DNA of 64,000 nucleotides from contig NZ_ATXQ01000001.1 in the NCBI RefSeq assembly GCF_000421765.1, positions 434,001 through 498,000 of the forward strand, given 5' to 3'. Both the position numbers and the translations under genes were made by a program. The DNA comes from Denitrificimonas caeni DSM 24390. GTDB lineage: Bacteria; Pseudomonadota; Gammaproteobacteria; Pseudomonadales; Pseudomonadaceae. The notes beneath the pieces are model-generated. The model saw only the letters and a list, made by a program, of their open reading frames with translations, was not told where the DNA came from and did not search any database. The stretch's first letter is position 1; each line of letters begins with the position of its first letter. Below are positions 26,442-37,981 of the stretch, in pieces.

Positions 26442-27290
26442 GGCCCACTGGTACAATGCATTTTTACGCACACCGGTAATCTCAGCGGCTAGCGCTGCCG
26501 CACGTTTGGGCGGCAACTCAGCCATCAACAGCATCAGCACACGCTGCGCCTCTAGAGAGACCTCTAGCGCCTCAACCGGCGCCTGATAACCTGCAATCAG
26601 CAGCACGCACTCACCACGCTGCTGGTTGACATCAGCAGCAATCCAATCATGCATCTGCTGTAACGGTAGATCTTTAATCGTTTCAAAGGTTTTTGTCAGC
26701 TCACGCGCTAAAACCGCCGGACGATCAGCTCCAAACACATCACACATATCCGCAACACTATCGAGCAAACGGTGCGGCGCCTCATAAAAGATCAGCGTAC
26801 GTGGATCATGCTGCACTGCAGTTAAGCGCGTGCAACGTGCAGCTTGTTTGGCAGGCAAAAAACCTTCAAAGACAAAACGATCTGAAGGTAAACCCGCTGC
26901 AGATAAACCAGCAATCAGCGCACAAGCACCCGGCACCGGAACCACCGTGACATTCGCCGCACGTGCTTGGCGCACCAAGTGATAGCCTGGATCAGAAATC
27001 AATGGTGTGCCTGCATCAGAAATTAACGCAACATCGTCACCGGCCAATAACCGGGTAATAAAACGTCCGCCCTCTTCACGCTCATTATGCTCATGACAAG
27101 CCGCCAAAGGTGTGCGGATACCAAAGTGCTGCAAGAGCCGTGTGGAGTGCCGTGTATCTTCGGCGGCAATCAGACTGACCTCAGCTAAAATACGCAAGGC
27201 CCGGGCACTGATGTCATCAAGATTACCGATAGGCGTCGCCACTACATACAATGTGCCAAGCCCATTAAGCTGAGGTGTGGATGCACTCAC
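26421..27290 (-). CDS. rsmI: 16S rRNA 2'-O-ribose C1402 methyltransferase RsmI
   Basis: RsmI methylates the ribose of C1402 in the 16S rRNA decoding centre. The 289-residue product has the tetrapyrrole methylase-like fold: LYVVATPIGNLDDIS at the start, EDTRHSTRLLQHFGI, ISDAGTPLISDPGYHLV, and GFLPAKQAARCTRL. The frame is open to 27536, but the GTG at 27290 has GGAGTG five bases upstream and yields the family length (286 in E. coli). It is divergent from lpoA, the usual arrangement in gammaproteobacteria. Confidence 0.94.
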   Translation of the reverse strand: MSASTPQLNGLGTLYVVATPIGNLDDISARALRILAEVSLIAAEDTRHSTRLLQHFGIRTPLAACHEHNEREEGGRFITRLLAGDDVALISDAGTPLISDPGYHLVRQARAANVTVVPVPGACALIAGLSAAGLPSDRFVFEGFLPAKQAARCTRLTAVQHDPRTLIFYEAPHRLLDSVADMCDVFGADRPAVLARELTKTFETIKDLPLQQMHDWIAADVNQQRGECVLLIAGYQAPVEALEVSLEAQRVLMLLMAELPPKRAAALAAEITGVRKNALYQWALDNKPA

Positions 27291-27414
27291 AAAACACTCC
27301 AAAGATACAAAATAAAGCACTATTGTAGCCTGATTTAGTGTGACAAGATCGCACCAATGCTCGCGCTTGGGTACAATCAAGTCATTAACTTTATTGTGCT
27401 TGGATTGCTTGTCT

Positions 27415-29215
27415 ATGAAAACCCCATTACGCGTACTCTCAACCCTCTGCTTATCTATCTTGATAGCAGCTTGCTCAAGCTCGCCAAGCAATACGCTAGG
27501 AGAGTTACCGCCGACCAAGTACAGCGATTTAGACAAACTACTCGAACAAGCTGGAAAGAAAAGTGACAGCCAAGCAGTCGGTCTGTACTTAGCCGCTGCC
27601 GACTTAGCATGGCAGCAAAAACAACCACTACGCGCACGAAAAATACTAGAAAGCCTAGATACCAGTCAGGCCAGCCCAGCTCAATTAATTTTCGCAAAAA
27701 CCCTTGAAGCTGAATTAGCTTTAGCCCGCCAACAGCCCAATAGCGCCTTGAAAGCCCTTAAGCATCCAAGCTTCGAGCGTCTCAGCGAAATGCCGTTGGC
27801 ACAACAAACACGCAGCCAACTGGTACGTGCGCAAGCTCTAGAAGACAGCGGTAAACCTCTTGCCGCAGCACGTGAGCGAATTTACATTGCACCTTTATTG
27901 GAAGGGCAAACAGCTTTTGACAACCACCAAGCGATCTGGTCTTTGCTTAGCGCGTTGCCACGTACCCAACTCAACGAAACTGGCGATAATGATTTAGCCG
28001 GCTGGTTAGAGTTAGTTCTACTGACTAAAGCTACCAGCTCACTTGAGCAACAGCAGACTGATATCAAGCAGTGGATCGCCAATAACCCATGGCATCCCGC
28101 GGCTAAACAACTTCCCGTAGCTCTGCAGCAGCTGCAGCAACTACAAGCGCAAAATATCAAGACTCTAGCATTGTTACTGCCGAGCAAAGATGCCAACCAG
28201 AACGTCGTCGATGCTTTGCGCAATGGCTTTTTCGCAGCACATTACATTGCTCAAGCCAACGGTCAGGCGGTACCGGATATTCGCCTGTATGACAGCAACC
28301 AAATAAGCTCAATGGATACATTCTACGAGCAAGCAGCCCGTGATGGCGTTGAACTTGTCGTTGGCCCGTGGGAAAAACCTTTAGTTCGCCAACTGGCCAG
28401 CCGTTCACAGCTACCCATCACCACCTTGGCACTCAACTACGCTGACAATCATCAGAACGGTCCCGTACAACTGTTCCAATATGGCTTAGCGGCTGAAGAT
28501 GAAGCCCGCTTAGCCGCTAATCGCGCCTGGACCGACGGCATGCGTCGCGCGGCAGCCTTGGTGCCAAAAAATGAATGGGGCGATCGCATCCTCAGCGCAT
28601 TCACGGCACAGTGGCAGGAGCTTGGCGGTGAAATGATTGTCACCCAGCGCATTGATCGTCCTGCTGAACTGACTGGACAAATTGCTGAAATGTTTCAATT
28701 GCGTGCCAGCGAGCAACGCGCTAAACAATTACAAAGCACCTTAGACTCTAAAGTTGCCGCACAACCTGCACGCCGTCCTGATATCGACTTTATTTTCCTC
28801 GCTGCTTCTCCACAGCAGGCTCGTATTATCAAGCCAACACTGTCTTTCCAATATGCTGGCGACGTGCCTATCTATGCCACTTCAGCGATCAATCCTGGTA
28901 CCGGCGAGGTGTATCCAGAACTGGACGGCTTGCAGTTTAGTGAAATCCCTTGGTTTCTTGAAACTAACAACCCAATCCGTCAACACATTACTTATCAGTG
29001 GCCACAAGCGCTAGGCAGCTTAGGACGCTTTTATGCTATGGGTGCAGACGCTTACCAGCTGGCCAGCCAATTGCAGCAGCTGCGCGCACTACCAAACAGT
29101 CGCTCCGCAGGCTTAACGGGTAACTTGCAGCTCAATGCACAGCAAAGAATTGAACGTTTACTGTATTGGGCACAGTTTAATAACGGCCAGTTAGAATCAT
29201 TAAAAGAAAGCCAGA

Positions 29216-29223
<8 letters not shown>
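27415..29223 (+). CDS. lpoA: Penicillin-binding protein activator LpoA
   Basis: LpoA is an outer membrane lipoprotein that activates the class A penicillin-binding protein PBP1a for peptidoglycan synthesis. The 602-residue product has a lipoprotein signal with LIAAC (Cys20), an N-terminal TPR-like helical half (about 35-260), and a C-terminal periplasmic-binding-protein-like half starting at IKTLALLLPSKDANQ. The last part holds IDFIFLAASPQQARIIKPTLSF and MGADAYQLASQL. The ATG at 27415 starts the signal peptide. It overlaps yraN by 8 bp. Confidence 0.92.
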
Positions 29224-30719
<1,496 letters not shown>

Positions 30720-30770
30720 TACCTAATGAACGACTCATATCGGCTCATTTGTTAGTGCGAGCGGCAAGTT

Positions 30771-30806
30771 AAGACTGACTGCACTCTGTTGATTGCAGTC
30801 AGTCTT
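30771..30806. terminator. 13-bp stem hairpin between convergent dolP and sspB
   Basis: AAGACTGACTGCA (30771-30783) pairs perfectly with TGCAGTCAGTCTT (30794-30806), loop of 10 nt. It lies between two gene ends and probably acts as the shared 3' end, although T-tracts are short. Confidence 0.55.
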
Positions 30807-30812
30807 AAAAGT

Positions 30813-31295
30813 TTATCTTACAACGCGTAAGCTCGGACGTCCGCCAGTTGGCGGCGTAGGCGGCTCATCATCATCGCCCTCATCATCCTTAGCTGTTTGT
30901 GTCGACACAGCATGCAAGGTTACAGGCGACTCAGTGGCCTTAGTTGCATCCACAGGCTCCGCACTATCCTCTTCACTCAGCAAGTCAGACTGAGCATCAA
31001 AAAACATGCCCTGTCCATTCTCACGAGCATAGATAGCCAAGACTGCGGTAATGGGTACGTACAATGAAAATGGCGCGCCTGAAAAGCGCGCCTCAAAGCT
31101 AATCGCTTGATTATCCATTGTAAAATCACGCACAGCAGCCGGTGCTGTGTTGAGAACAATTTGTCCATCTGCTGAATAGCCAGGCGGCACTGCTACGCCG
31201 GCATGATTAGCATCCACCAATATATATGGCGTGCAGTCATTATCAACGATCCACTCATAGAGTGCGCGTAACATATACGGACGACTGGAATTCAT
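30813..31295 (-). CDS. sspB: ClpXP adaptor SspB
   Basis: SspB brings ssrA-tagged proteins to the ClpXP protease. The 160-residue protein has the substrate-binding domain (SSRPYMLRALYEWIVDNDCTPYILVDA, and the GVAVPPGY / ISFEARFSG blocks) over residues 1-110. An acidic, Pro-rich linker follows, ending in the ClpX-binding tail GGRPSLRVVR. It follows sspA by 16 bp on the same strand, the usual sspA-sspB pair. Confidence 0.95.
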   Translation of the reverse strand: MNSSRPYMLRALYEWIVDNDCTPYILVDANHAGVAVPPGYSADGQIVLNTAPAAVRDFTMDNQAISFEARFSGAPFSLYVPITAVLAIYARENGQGMFFDAQSDLLSEEDSAEPVDATKATESPVTLHAVSTQTAKDDEGDDDEPPTPPTGGRPSLRVVR

Positions 31296-31311
31296 GCTCT
31301 GTTCCTATCGA

Positions 31312-31932
31312 TTAAGGGCGCATTAAACGCTCAGCCTCAGACAAACTTGCCTGAAAAGCTTCACGAGCAAAATTGCGCTCCATGTAATCTAATAGCGGTT
31401 GCGCAGCTTTTGGCAATTCAATACCTAAAGCAGGCAAACGCCACAAAATCGGTAATAAGTAGCAATCCACCAGACTAAAATCGTCACTCATAAAAAACTT
31501 CATGCTGGCAAACACAGGTGCAACACCTGTTAGGCTTTCACGCAGTTCTTTACGTGCTTTGCTGCGCGCAGCATCTTTAGTGCGCTTATCCAGAATCAGA
31601 TCAGCTTGCGCACACCAGTCACGCTGCACACGATACGACAGCATACGCGTGTTTGCGCGAGCCACAGGATACACAGGTAACAGCGGCGGATGCGGGTAAC
31701 GCTCATCCAAGTACTCAAGAATGACCGTAGAATCGTACAGCGCCAAATCGCGATCAACCAAGGTAGGCACCGTTGCATAGGGATTAACCTCAGCTAAGTA
31801 CTCTGGGCATTCGCCATTTGTAACGTCCATGATTTCAGCAGTTACTGCCTTCTCCGCCAGTACCAAACGCACACGGTGCGAGTATTGACAGGTCGGATCA
31901 GAATAACAGCCCAACTTATTGGGGGCAGACAT
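31312..31932 (-). CDS. sspA: Stringent starvation protein A
   Basis: SspA is a glutathione-S-transferase-fold protein that binds RNA polymerase and alters promoter choice under stress. The 206-residue product shows the thioredoxin-like N-domain ([21 protein letters not shown], then the [26 protein letters not shown] block) and the helical C-domain ([23 protein letters not shown]). It sits between the bc1 genes and sspB, as in Pseudomonas. Confidence 0.95.
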   Translation of the reverse strand: MSAPNKLGCYSDPTCQYSHRVRLVLAEKAVTAEIMDVTNGECPEYLAEVNPYATVPTLVDRDLALYDSTVILEYLDERYPHPPLLPVYPVARANTRMLSYRVQRDWCAQADLILDKRTKDAARSKARKELRESLTGVAPVFASMKFFMSDDFSLVDCYLLPILWRLPALGIELPKAAQPLLDYMERNFAREAFQASLSEAERLMRP

Positions 31933-31969
31933 TGCTTCCCTCCTTCACTATTAAATATGCATAAAGCAC

Positions 31970-32001
31970 AAAAACGCACGCGCCCATCAGGGCGCGTGCG
32001 T
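31970..32001 (-). terminator. Terminator of the petABC operon
   Basis: ACGCACGCGCCC (31974-31985) pairs perfectly with GGGCGCGTGCGT (31990-32001), 4-nt loop. On the minus strand the stem is followed by TTTT. It ends the bc1 transcript before sspA. Confidence 0.88.
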
Positions 32002-32026
32002 CACTCGGTAAGCATACTGCTGAGTG

Positions 32027-32806
32027 TCAATGCACATCTTTCCAGTATTCACGCTTCAAGAAGTAGGCGAATACAAAGAAGAAGGCAAGGAACAACAGTA
32101 CATATGTTCCGATGCGCTGGCTCTTGAGCTTAACAGGGTTTGCTGAGTATTCGAGGAAAGTAACAAGATTTTTAATTTTCTCGTCAAATTCAGCTTCATT
32201 CAGCGATCCCGTATTAGGCACAACAGTCAACTGATCACAAGCCTCATGGGTCACAGGGACACCGGTCAACTGATCAAAAACTTTGGCACCGTTCTCTTCA
32301 ATTTGTACTTGCTTGCAACCAATTTCTTGGCGGCCTTGCAAGCCAACGAGTACGTTCGGCATACCTACAGATGGAAACACTTTATTGTTTACACCGTAAG
32401 GCCGTGTTGGATCTTCATAGAATGTACGCATGTAAGTGTACAACCAATCCGCTCCGCGCACACGCGCAACCAAAGTTAAGTCTGGCGGTGCAACACCGAA
32501 CCATTTCTTAGCGTCATCCGCGGTCATACTGGATTTCATGTGATCACCAAACTTAGCATCTGTTAACACTAAGTTTTTCATCATCAATTCTTCACTGATG
32601 CCCAAGTCATTAGCAACACGCTCGTAGCGCTGAAACTTAGCGCCATGGCAACCCATGCAATAGTTCACAAAGGTTTTTGCGCCATCTTGCATAGCAGCTT
32701 TATCGGTTAGATCAATTGATACGCTATCCAATGGATAGGCACCACCTGCTGCAAAACCAAACATAGGGATTGCAGCCAAAATTAACGCAGCAATTTGCTT
32801 TTTCAT
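32027..32806 (-). CDS. petC: Cytochrome c1 of the bc1 complex
   Basis: Haem-bearing subunit of ubiquinol-cytochrome c reductase. The 259-residue product has a signal peptide (about 20 residues, ending FGFAAGG), the haem c motif CMGCH at 50-54, the axial-ligand region with the MPNVL segment, and a C-terminal membrane anchor (IGTYVLLFLAFFFVFAYFLKREYW). Its start overlaps the petB stop by one base. Cytochrome b and the Rieske protein are encoded upstream. Confidence 0.95.
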   Translation of the reverse strand: MKKQIAALILAAIPMFGFAAGGAYPLDSVSIDLTDKAAMQDGAKTFVNYCMGCHGAKFQRYERVANDLGISEELMMKNLVLTDAKFGDHMKSSMTADDAKKWFGVAPPDLTLVARVRGADWLYTYMRTFYEDPTRPYGVNNKVFPSVGMPNVLVGLQGRQEIGCKQVQIEENGAKVFDQLTGVPVTHEACDQLTVVPNTGSLNEAEFDEKIKNLVTFLEYSANPVKLKSQRIGTYVLLFLAFFFVFAYFLKREYWKDVH

Positions 32807-34017
32807 TAGCCAGTCACCCTTTCCGGAACCGGTTTAGTCTTTTCCATTCTGGTATAGAAAGGCATCAGAATGAAATAAGCGAAGTAAAGAATAGTACAGA
32901 TTCGTGCAACCAATGTGCGCTCTGGGGTTGGTGCCAAGACACCTAACACGCCAAGAATCACAAAGCAGATGCAGAATACTAGCAACCAAATTTTGCTCAT
33001 CCAGCCTTTGTAGCGCATAGATTTGACTGGACTACGATCCAACCAAGGCAATACAAACAAGGCTGCGATCGAACCACCCATCGCCACAACACCCATCAAC
33101 TTATCGGGTACCGCACGCAAAATTGCGTAGAACGGAGTGAAGTACCAAACTGGAGCGATATGCAGAGGCGTTTTTAGTGCGTTAGCTTGCTCAAAGTTCG
33201 GTTTCTCGAGGAAGTATCCACCCATTTCTGGGAAGAAGAACACGATAAAACAGAACACAAACAAGAACACGATAACGCCGACGATATCTTTAACAGTGTA
33301 GTAAGGATGGAAAGGAATACCGTCTAAAGGAATACCGTTTTCATCTTTATGCTTTTTGATATCAACGCCATCAGGGTTGTTTGAACCCACTTCATGCAGC
33401 GCGAGGATATGCAGAACAACCAGCGCTAGCAGAACAATAGGCACAGCAACAACGTGCAGGGCGAAGAAGCGGTTCAGTGTGATACCTGAAATCAGATAGT
33501 CACCACGGATCCACTCAGTCAGATCAGCACCAATCACTGGAATCGCACCAAACAGTGAAATAATCACCTGCGCGCCCCAGTAGGACATTTGACCCCATGG
33601 CAGTAAGTAGCCCATGAACGCCTCAGCCATCAGTGCCAAGTAGATCAGCATACCGAAGACCCAAACTAGCTCACGTGGCTTCTGGTAGGAGCCATAGAGC
33701 AAGCCGCGAAACATGTGCATGTAGACCACGATAAAGAACGCTGAAGCACCGGTAGAGTGCAAGTAGCGCAAGATCCAACCGTACTCAACATCACGCATGA
33801 TGTACTCAACAGAAGCAAACGCACCTTCTGCAGATGGCTCATAACTCATCGTCAACCAAATACCGGTTAGCAACTGGTTAACCAGTACTAACAGGGCTAG
33901 AGAGCCGAAGAAGTAATAGAAGTTAAAGTTTTTTGGTGCGTAGTACTTTGATAAATGGTCTTCCCACATTTTCGTGGCTGGGAAGCGGGCATCCACCCAT
34001 TCCATAAATTTACTCAT
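32806..34017 (-). CDS. petB: Cytochrome b of the bc1 complex
   Basis: The 403-residue integral membrane subunit that carries the two b haems and the quinone sites. Eight membrane segments can be seen, with the haem-ligand His residues in LRYLHSTGASAFFIVVYMHMFRG and RFFALHVVAVPIVLLALVVLHILALHEVGSNNP. The Qo-site motif PEW appears as the divergent APVWYFTPFYAILRAVPDK. It overlaps the petA stop and the petC start by one base each (TGATG and TAATG), showing translational coupling. Confidence 0.95.
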   Translation of the reverse strand: MSKFMEWVDARFPATKMWEDHLSKYYAPKNFNFYYFFGSLALLVLVNQLLTGIWLTMSYEPSAEGAFASVEYIMRDVEYGWILRYLHSTGASAFFIVVYMHMFRGLLYGSYQKPRELVWVFGMLIYLALMAEAFMGYLLPWGQMSYWGAQVIISLFGAIPVIGADLTEWIRGDYLISGITLNRFFALHVVAVPIVLLALVVLHILALHEVGSNNPDGVDIKKHKDENGIPLDGIPFHPYYTVKDIVGVIVFLFVFCFIVFFFPEMGGYFLEKPNFEQANALKTPLHIAPVWYFTPFYAILRAVPDKLMGVVAMGGSIAALFVLPWLDRSPVKSMRYKGWMSKIWLLVFCICFVILGVLGVLAPTPERTLVARICTILYFAYFILMPFYTRMEKTKPVPERVTG

Positions 34018-34610
34018 CAGACTTTCTCCTCATCAATACCGATAATGACGATATTATCCGACTCATAAGAATGTGGAGGAACCGGTAAATTCAGCGGTGC
34101 TGGCTGTGATTTATACACACGTCCGGCAAGATCATAGCGCGAACCATGGCAAGCACAGAAATAACCACCAACCCATTCAGGCCCTAAGTCTGCAGGTGCA
34201 ACTTCAGGTCTAAAGGTAGGTGCGCAACCCAAGTGTGTGCAGACGCCAAGTACAAGAAGCAGCTCAGGCTTAATTGAGCGCTCTTCTGGATTCACATAAG
34301 TTGGTTGATCTGATTCTTTCGACCCCGGATCAGCAAGGCTGGGCTCAAGTTTCTTCAGCCCTTCCATAATTTCCGGTGTACGGTGCAAAACAAATACTGG
34401 CTGACCACGCCATTCAGCAACAATCTGCTGACCAGGCTCAATCTTGCTTATATTGACTCGCACCGGTGCTCCCGCGGCTTTCGCCCTAGCACTGGGGGCC
34501 CAAGACCCCAAGAACGGGATCGCAGCCCCAGCCGCTCCAGCTGCACCCACCACAGAGGTGGCTGCCACTAGAAAGCGACGTCGGCCCGCATTCACGCCGT
34601 CATTGCTCAT
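34017..34610 (-). CDS. petA: Rieske iron-sulfur subunit of the bc1 complex
   Basis: The 197-residue Rieske protein passes electrons from quinol to cytochrome c1. A Tat-type twin-arginine signal/anchor is present (RRRFLVAAT, then a hydrophobic Ala/Gly-rich helix). The [2Fe-2S] ligands are CTHLGC (Cys124, His126, Cys129) and CACHG (Cys152, Cys154, His155). An ATG at 34625 is possible, but GGAGA lies nine bases before the ATG at 34610, which gives the family length. Confidence 0.95.
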   Translation of the reverse strand: MSNDGVNAGRRRFLVAATSVVGAAGAAGAAIPFLGSWAPSARAKAAGAPVRVNISKIEPGQQIVAEWRGQPVFVLHRTPEIMEGLKKLEPSLADPGSKESDQPTYVNPEERSIKPELLLVLGVCTHLGCAPTFRPEVAPADLGPEWVGGYFCACHGSRYDLAGRVYKSQPAPLNLPVPPHSYESDNIVIIGIDEEKV

Positions 34611-34811
34611 TAAGTCGTCTCCCATCAGCTATGTAGCCTGTTGTCAGGCCTTGTAATAAGAAATAAAGCTACTTACATTCTTGAATTTTACAAATGGTAA
34701 AGAAAAGGTGTCTTCTTGACAAGTTCAATGCTATTCGCAATCCACTTAATTATCCCGCAAACCACGACTGGCCTACGTATGACAGATTGCCGCAGAGCAT
34801 GTTCAGATACA

Positions 34812-34848
34812 AAAAACGCCCAGATTCCTTGCGGAAACGGGCGTTTTT
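34812..34848 (-). terminator. Terminator of the rplM-rpsI operon
   Basis: AAAAACGCCC (34812-34821) pairs with GGGCGTTTTT (34839-34848), with a further inner TTCC/GGAA pairing. On the minus strand the stem ends in T6. Confidence 0.88.
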
Positions 34849-34864
34849 CTGCAGCAAATGCCAA

Positions 34865-35257
34865 TCAGCGCTTAGAGTACTGAGGACGCTTACGTGCTTT
34901 ACGTAGACCAACTTTCTTACGCTCAACTTCACGAGCATCACGCGTAACAAAGCCAGCTTTACGCAGCTCTGGGCGTAAAGATTCGTCATAATCCATCAAA
35001 GCACGAGTAATGCCGTGACGAATTGCACCCGCTTGACCACTTGCACCACCACCAGCAACGGTGATCATGATGTCAAACTTTTCAGCAGTATCTGTTAGCT
35101 CAAGTGGCTGACGAACCATCATTCGTGCAGTCTCACGAGCAAAGAAATTCTCTAGAGTGCGGTTATTAATAGAAATGCTACCTGTACCCGGACGTAAAAA
35201 AACGCGTGCGGTTGCAGTCTTGCGACGGCCAGTGCCGTAATTTTGAGTCGCCGACAT
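34865..35257 (-). CDS. rpsI: 30S ribosomal protein S9
   Basis: The 130-residue product equals the E. coli S9 length. It starts [20 protein letters not shown] and ends in the basic tail [12 protein letters not shown], whose terminal Arg reaches the P-site tRNA. It follows rplM by 14 bp. The start at 35257 is preferred over the two-codon longer frame because of the family N-terminus. Confidence 0.98.
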   Translation of the reverse strand: MSATQNYGTGRRKTATARVFLRPGTGSISINNRTLENFFARETARMMVRQPLELTDTAEKFDIMITVAGGGASGQAGAIRHGITRALMDYDESLRPELRKAGFVTRDAREVERKKVGLRKARKRPQYSKR

Positions 35258-35271
35258 AATCAACTATCCCC

Positions 35272-35700
35272 TTAAATCTTAAGTTCTTGAGGCTGCTGTG
35301 CAGCATGCGGATGGTTAGTTCCTGCATACACTTTCAGCTTGCGATACATGTCGCGGCCCAGCGGATTTCTTGGAAGCATACCTTTAACAGCAGCTTCGAG
35401 AACGCGTTCAGGTGCTTTTGCAATCAACTTCTCAAAACTAATTTCCTTGATACCGCCTGGGAAACCAGTGTGTGAGTAATAGATTTTATCTGATGTTTTA
35501 TTACCAGTGACACGAACCTGCTCAGCATTAATAACAACGATGTAATCGCCAGTATCAACGTGCGGAGTGTATTCAGGCTTGTGCTTACCGCGTAAACGGC
35601 TAGCAATCTCAGTGGCCAAACGACCCAGAGTCTGGCCTGCAGCGTCGACGACATACCAGTCGCGCTGTACTGTTTCATTTTTTGCTGTAAAAGTTTTCAT
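35272..35700 (-). CDS. rplM: 50S ribosomal protein L13
   Basis: The 142-residue product equals the E. coli L13 length, with [20 protein letters not shown] at the start, the [18 protein letters not shown] core and the [20 protein letters not shown] block. It is the first gene of the rplM-rpsI operon. A TTGTCA/TAGGAT pair at 17-bp spacing on the minus strand upstream is a weak promoter candidate. Confidence 0.98.
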   Translation of the reverse strand: MKTFTAKNETVQRDWYVVDAAGQTLGRLATEIASRLRGKHKPEYTPHVDTGDYIVVINAEQVRVTGNKTSDKIYYSHTGFPGGIKEISFEKLIAKAPERVLEAAVKGMLPRNPLGRDMYRKLKVYAGTNHPHAAQQPQELKI

Positions 35701-36140
35701 TCGCTATGGCCTCAGGGCCGCCTTTAAAATAGACGGCAAATCCTAATGAATAGTATTGTCTTTGACAAGTCAAAGTAAGCTCATATGACAGACGCTACTT
35801 CGGGGGCTCGGGTCTATCACGTCTGCTATGGCTCTAAGTTCGGCAAACTGCATCGTTTCGCCTTCTCTTTTGCATTGGGCTAGGCATTACCCACAAAAGA
35901 GCCGCGTAATTATGCCCTTTAGTGAGAAAATTGCAACCGCTTAATTTGCCAATAAGCACACTAATCGGTTTTCATTGCCCAAAAAGTAAAAAGCCAGCGT
36001 CATATTGACACACTAGTGCCCTCGACACCAAGGCCGCAGCGACTAAAGAACCTACTTACATCAAGCTAAAGCTCGAGTGCACTAGCTTTACCTGCAGCGC
36101 ATGGGTCTATAATGAGGCGGCACGCACTTGTGGAGCCATC
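35701..36140. other. 440-bp gap between rplM and the SulP gene
   Basis: The left side carries the rplM upstream region; the right side carries the sulP promoter region. I find no supported gene: the longest open frame on the plus strand (from 35784) is 32 codons and looks random. No hairpin with a T-tract is seen. Confidence 0.5.
36108..36113 (+). promoter_or_regulatory. -10 element (TATAAT) for the SulP gene
   Basis: A perfect TATAAT lies 27 bp before the ATG at 36141. The -35 is unclear; TTTACC at 36087-36092 is only 15 bp away. With this -10 the mRNA leader would be about 20 bases. Confidence 0.4.
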
Positions 36141-37904
36141 ATGTACATACCACCTTTATTTTCTGCTTTACGCCAAGCTTTTGCATCAGGTTACTCACTC
36201 AACTCTTTGAAGGGTGATATCAGCGCTGGATTAACCGTAGGCATTATCGCTATCCCTCTTGCGATGGCCTTAGCTATTGCCGTTGGTGTACCACCACAAC
36301 ACGGCCTATATACGGTCTTAATTGGCGGCTCACTGATTGCTCTGACCGGCGGCTCACGCTTTAACGTTTCCGGCCCGACCGCTGCTTTTGTAGTGATTTT
36401 ATTACCCATCACCCAACAGTTCGGCGTTGGCGGGCTACTGCTTTGCACGGCAATGGCGGGGGTTATCTTAATCGCCATGGCATTACTACGGGCCGGCGCT
36501 TTACTGCAATTTATCCCCTACCCAGTAACCCTCGGCTTTACTGCCGGTATTGGTGTAGTGATTGCGACCTTACAAATTAAAGACGCTTTCGGCTTAGAAA
36601 ACATTGAACCAGCCGCCAACTACATTGAGCAAATTACCGCGCTCGCCAGCGCCTTTCCAAGCATTCATCTCGGCGATACCTTAGTAGCAGCAATAACTCT
36701 TGCTGTGCTAATCATCTGGCCACGCTTTGTGCCAAAAATTCCCGGCCACCTCGTTGCGTTAACTGTGGGTAGCTTCGTAGGACTGGCTTTAAACAATGCG
36801 GATATTTCTGTCGCAACCTTAGGCCAACGCTTTAGTTATGTAGTCGATGGTATCAGTCATCCAGGCATTCCTCCTTTCCTACCTTCCTTTATGTGGCCTT
36901 GGGAGTTTTCTGGCCCTGACGGTAAGCCTCTAGTGCTTTCATTTGAGCTATTTAGACAGTTATTAGCACCAGCGTTTGCCATTGCCATGCTGGGTGCTAT
37001 TGAATCTCTGCTTTGCGCAGTTGTAGCAGACGGCATGGCTGGCACCAAGCATGACCCAAACGGTGAACTGCTCGGTCAAGGCTTAGGTAATATTATCGCC
37101 CCCATGTTTGGCGGTATCACTGCCACTGCAGCTATTGCCCGCAGCGCCGCTAACGTACGTGCCGGAGCATTTTCACCGATTGCCGCAATTATTCATGCGG
37201 GCGTAGTGTTGCTGGCAATGCTATTTTTAGCGCCAATGTTTAGCCATTTACCGATGGCAGCGCTGGCAGCATTACTGCTGATGGTGGCATGGAATATGAG
37301 TGAGCCTAAGCATGTGGTGCATACCTTGCGCATCGCTCCACGCAATGACGTACTGGTCTTACTCACCTGCCTGTCACTCACGGTATTGTTTGATATGGTG
37401 CTTGCTGTGGGCGTTGGTTTACTGCTCGCGGCCGGCTTATTTATTAAGAGCATGAGCGAACTCACCGATACTGCTTCTGTTTCACGTGATCAACATGATC
37501 TGCCGGACTTACCAGACTCTGTCACGGTCTACGCAATTCGTGGCCCACTGTTTTTTGGTGCCGCAGAAAAGGCTCTCAGCGTATTACGCAAGTTCAACCC
37601 AGAAATACGCGTAGTGATCATTGATCTCCGCGCTGTGCCTATGCTCGACATGACGGCATTAGCTGCGCTGAGCAATGTCTTGATTGATTACCAGAAGAAT
37701 AATATCGGCATTATATTTTTAGGCACTTCAGCCAGAGTACGCCATAAAATGCGTCGAGCAGGCATTCGCTTAGAACACAACAAACTGTCCTACGTCAGCA
37801 ATTTCAGCATGGCAAAAGCACGCGCACAACGCTGGCTGGACGATGAAGCTCAACCGCACGATAGCCAGCCTGAGCAGCCTGACACTACGCAGGACAGTGT
37901 TTAA
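36141..37904 (+). CDS. SulP family anion permease
   Basis: A 587-residue transporter of the SulP/SLC26 family. The N-terminal ~430 residues hold the hydrophobic membrane domain with the family landmarks GLTVGIIAIPLAMALAIAVG (about 32-51), GGSRFNVSGPTAAF (71-84) and GGITATAAIARSAANVRAGA. A C-terminal STAS domain follows (about 455-560; VIIDLRAVPMLDMTALAAL). Substrates in the family are sulfate, bicarbonate or dicarboxylates; which one is used here is not evident. A Glu/Asp/Gln-rich tail ends the protein. It stands alone between rplM and thiD. Confidence 0.9.
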   Translation: MYIPPLFSALRQAFASGYSLNSLKGDISAGLTVGIIAIPLAMALAIAVGVPPQHGLYTVLIGGSLIALTGGSRFNVSGPTAAFVVILLPITQQFGVGGLLLCTAMAGVILIAMALLRAGALLQFIPYPVTLGFTAGIGVVIATLQIKDAFGLENIEPAANYIEQITALASAFPSIHLGDTLVAAITLAVLIIWPRFVPKIPGHLVALTVGSFVGLALNNADISVATLGQRFSYVVDGISHPGIPPFLPSFMWPWEFSGPDGKPLVLSFELFRQLLAPAFAIAMLGAIESLLCAVVADGMAGTKHDPNGELLGQGLGNIIAPMFGGITATAAIARSAANVRAGAFSPIAAIIHAGVVLLAMLFLAPMFSHLPMAALAALLLMVAWNMSEPKHVVHTLRIAPRNDVLVLLTCLSLTVLFDMVLAVGVGLLLAAGLFIKSMSELTDTASVSRDQHDLPDLPDSVTVYAIRGPLFFGAAEKALSVLRKFNPEIRVVIIDLRAVPMLDMTALAALSNVLIDYQKNNIGIIFLGTSARVRHKMRRAGIRLEHNKLSYVSNFSMAKARAQRWLDDEAQPHDSQPEQPDTTQDSV

Positions 37905-37981
37905 GGCACCCACTAACCCACTGAACAAAGCGCTTGCAGGGCAACTGTAGCGCTCACTACATTCATGGTAAACTTTGTATT

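Noticed and set aside
35784..35882. 32-codon frame (MTDATSGARVYH...) in the rplM/SulP gap
   Set aside because: Too short, with no ribosome binding site or family match; probably chance.
37905..37981. Possible TPP riboswitch upstream of thiD
   Set aside because: The gap is only 77 bp and lacks the conserved CUGAGA and ACC blocks of the thi-box.
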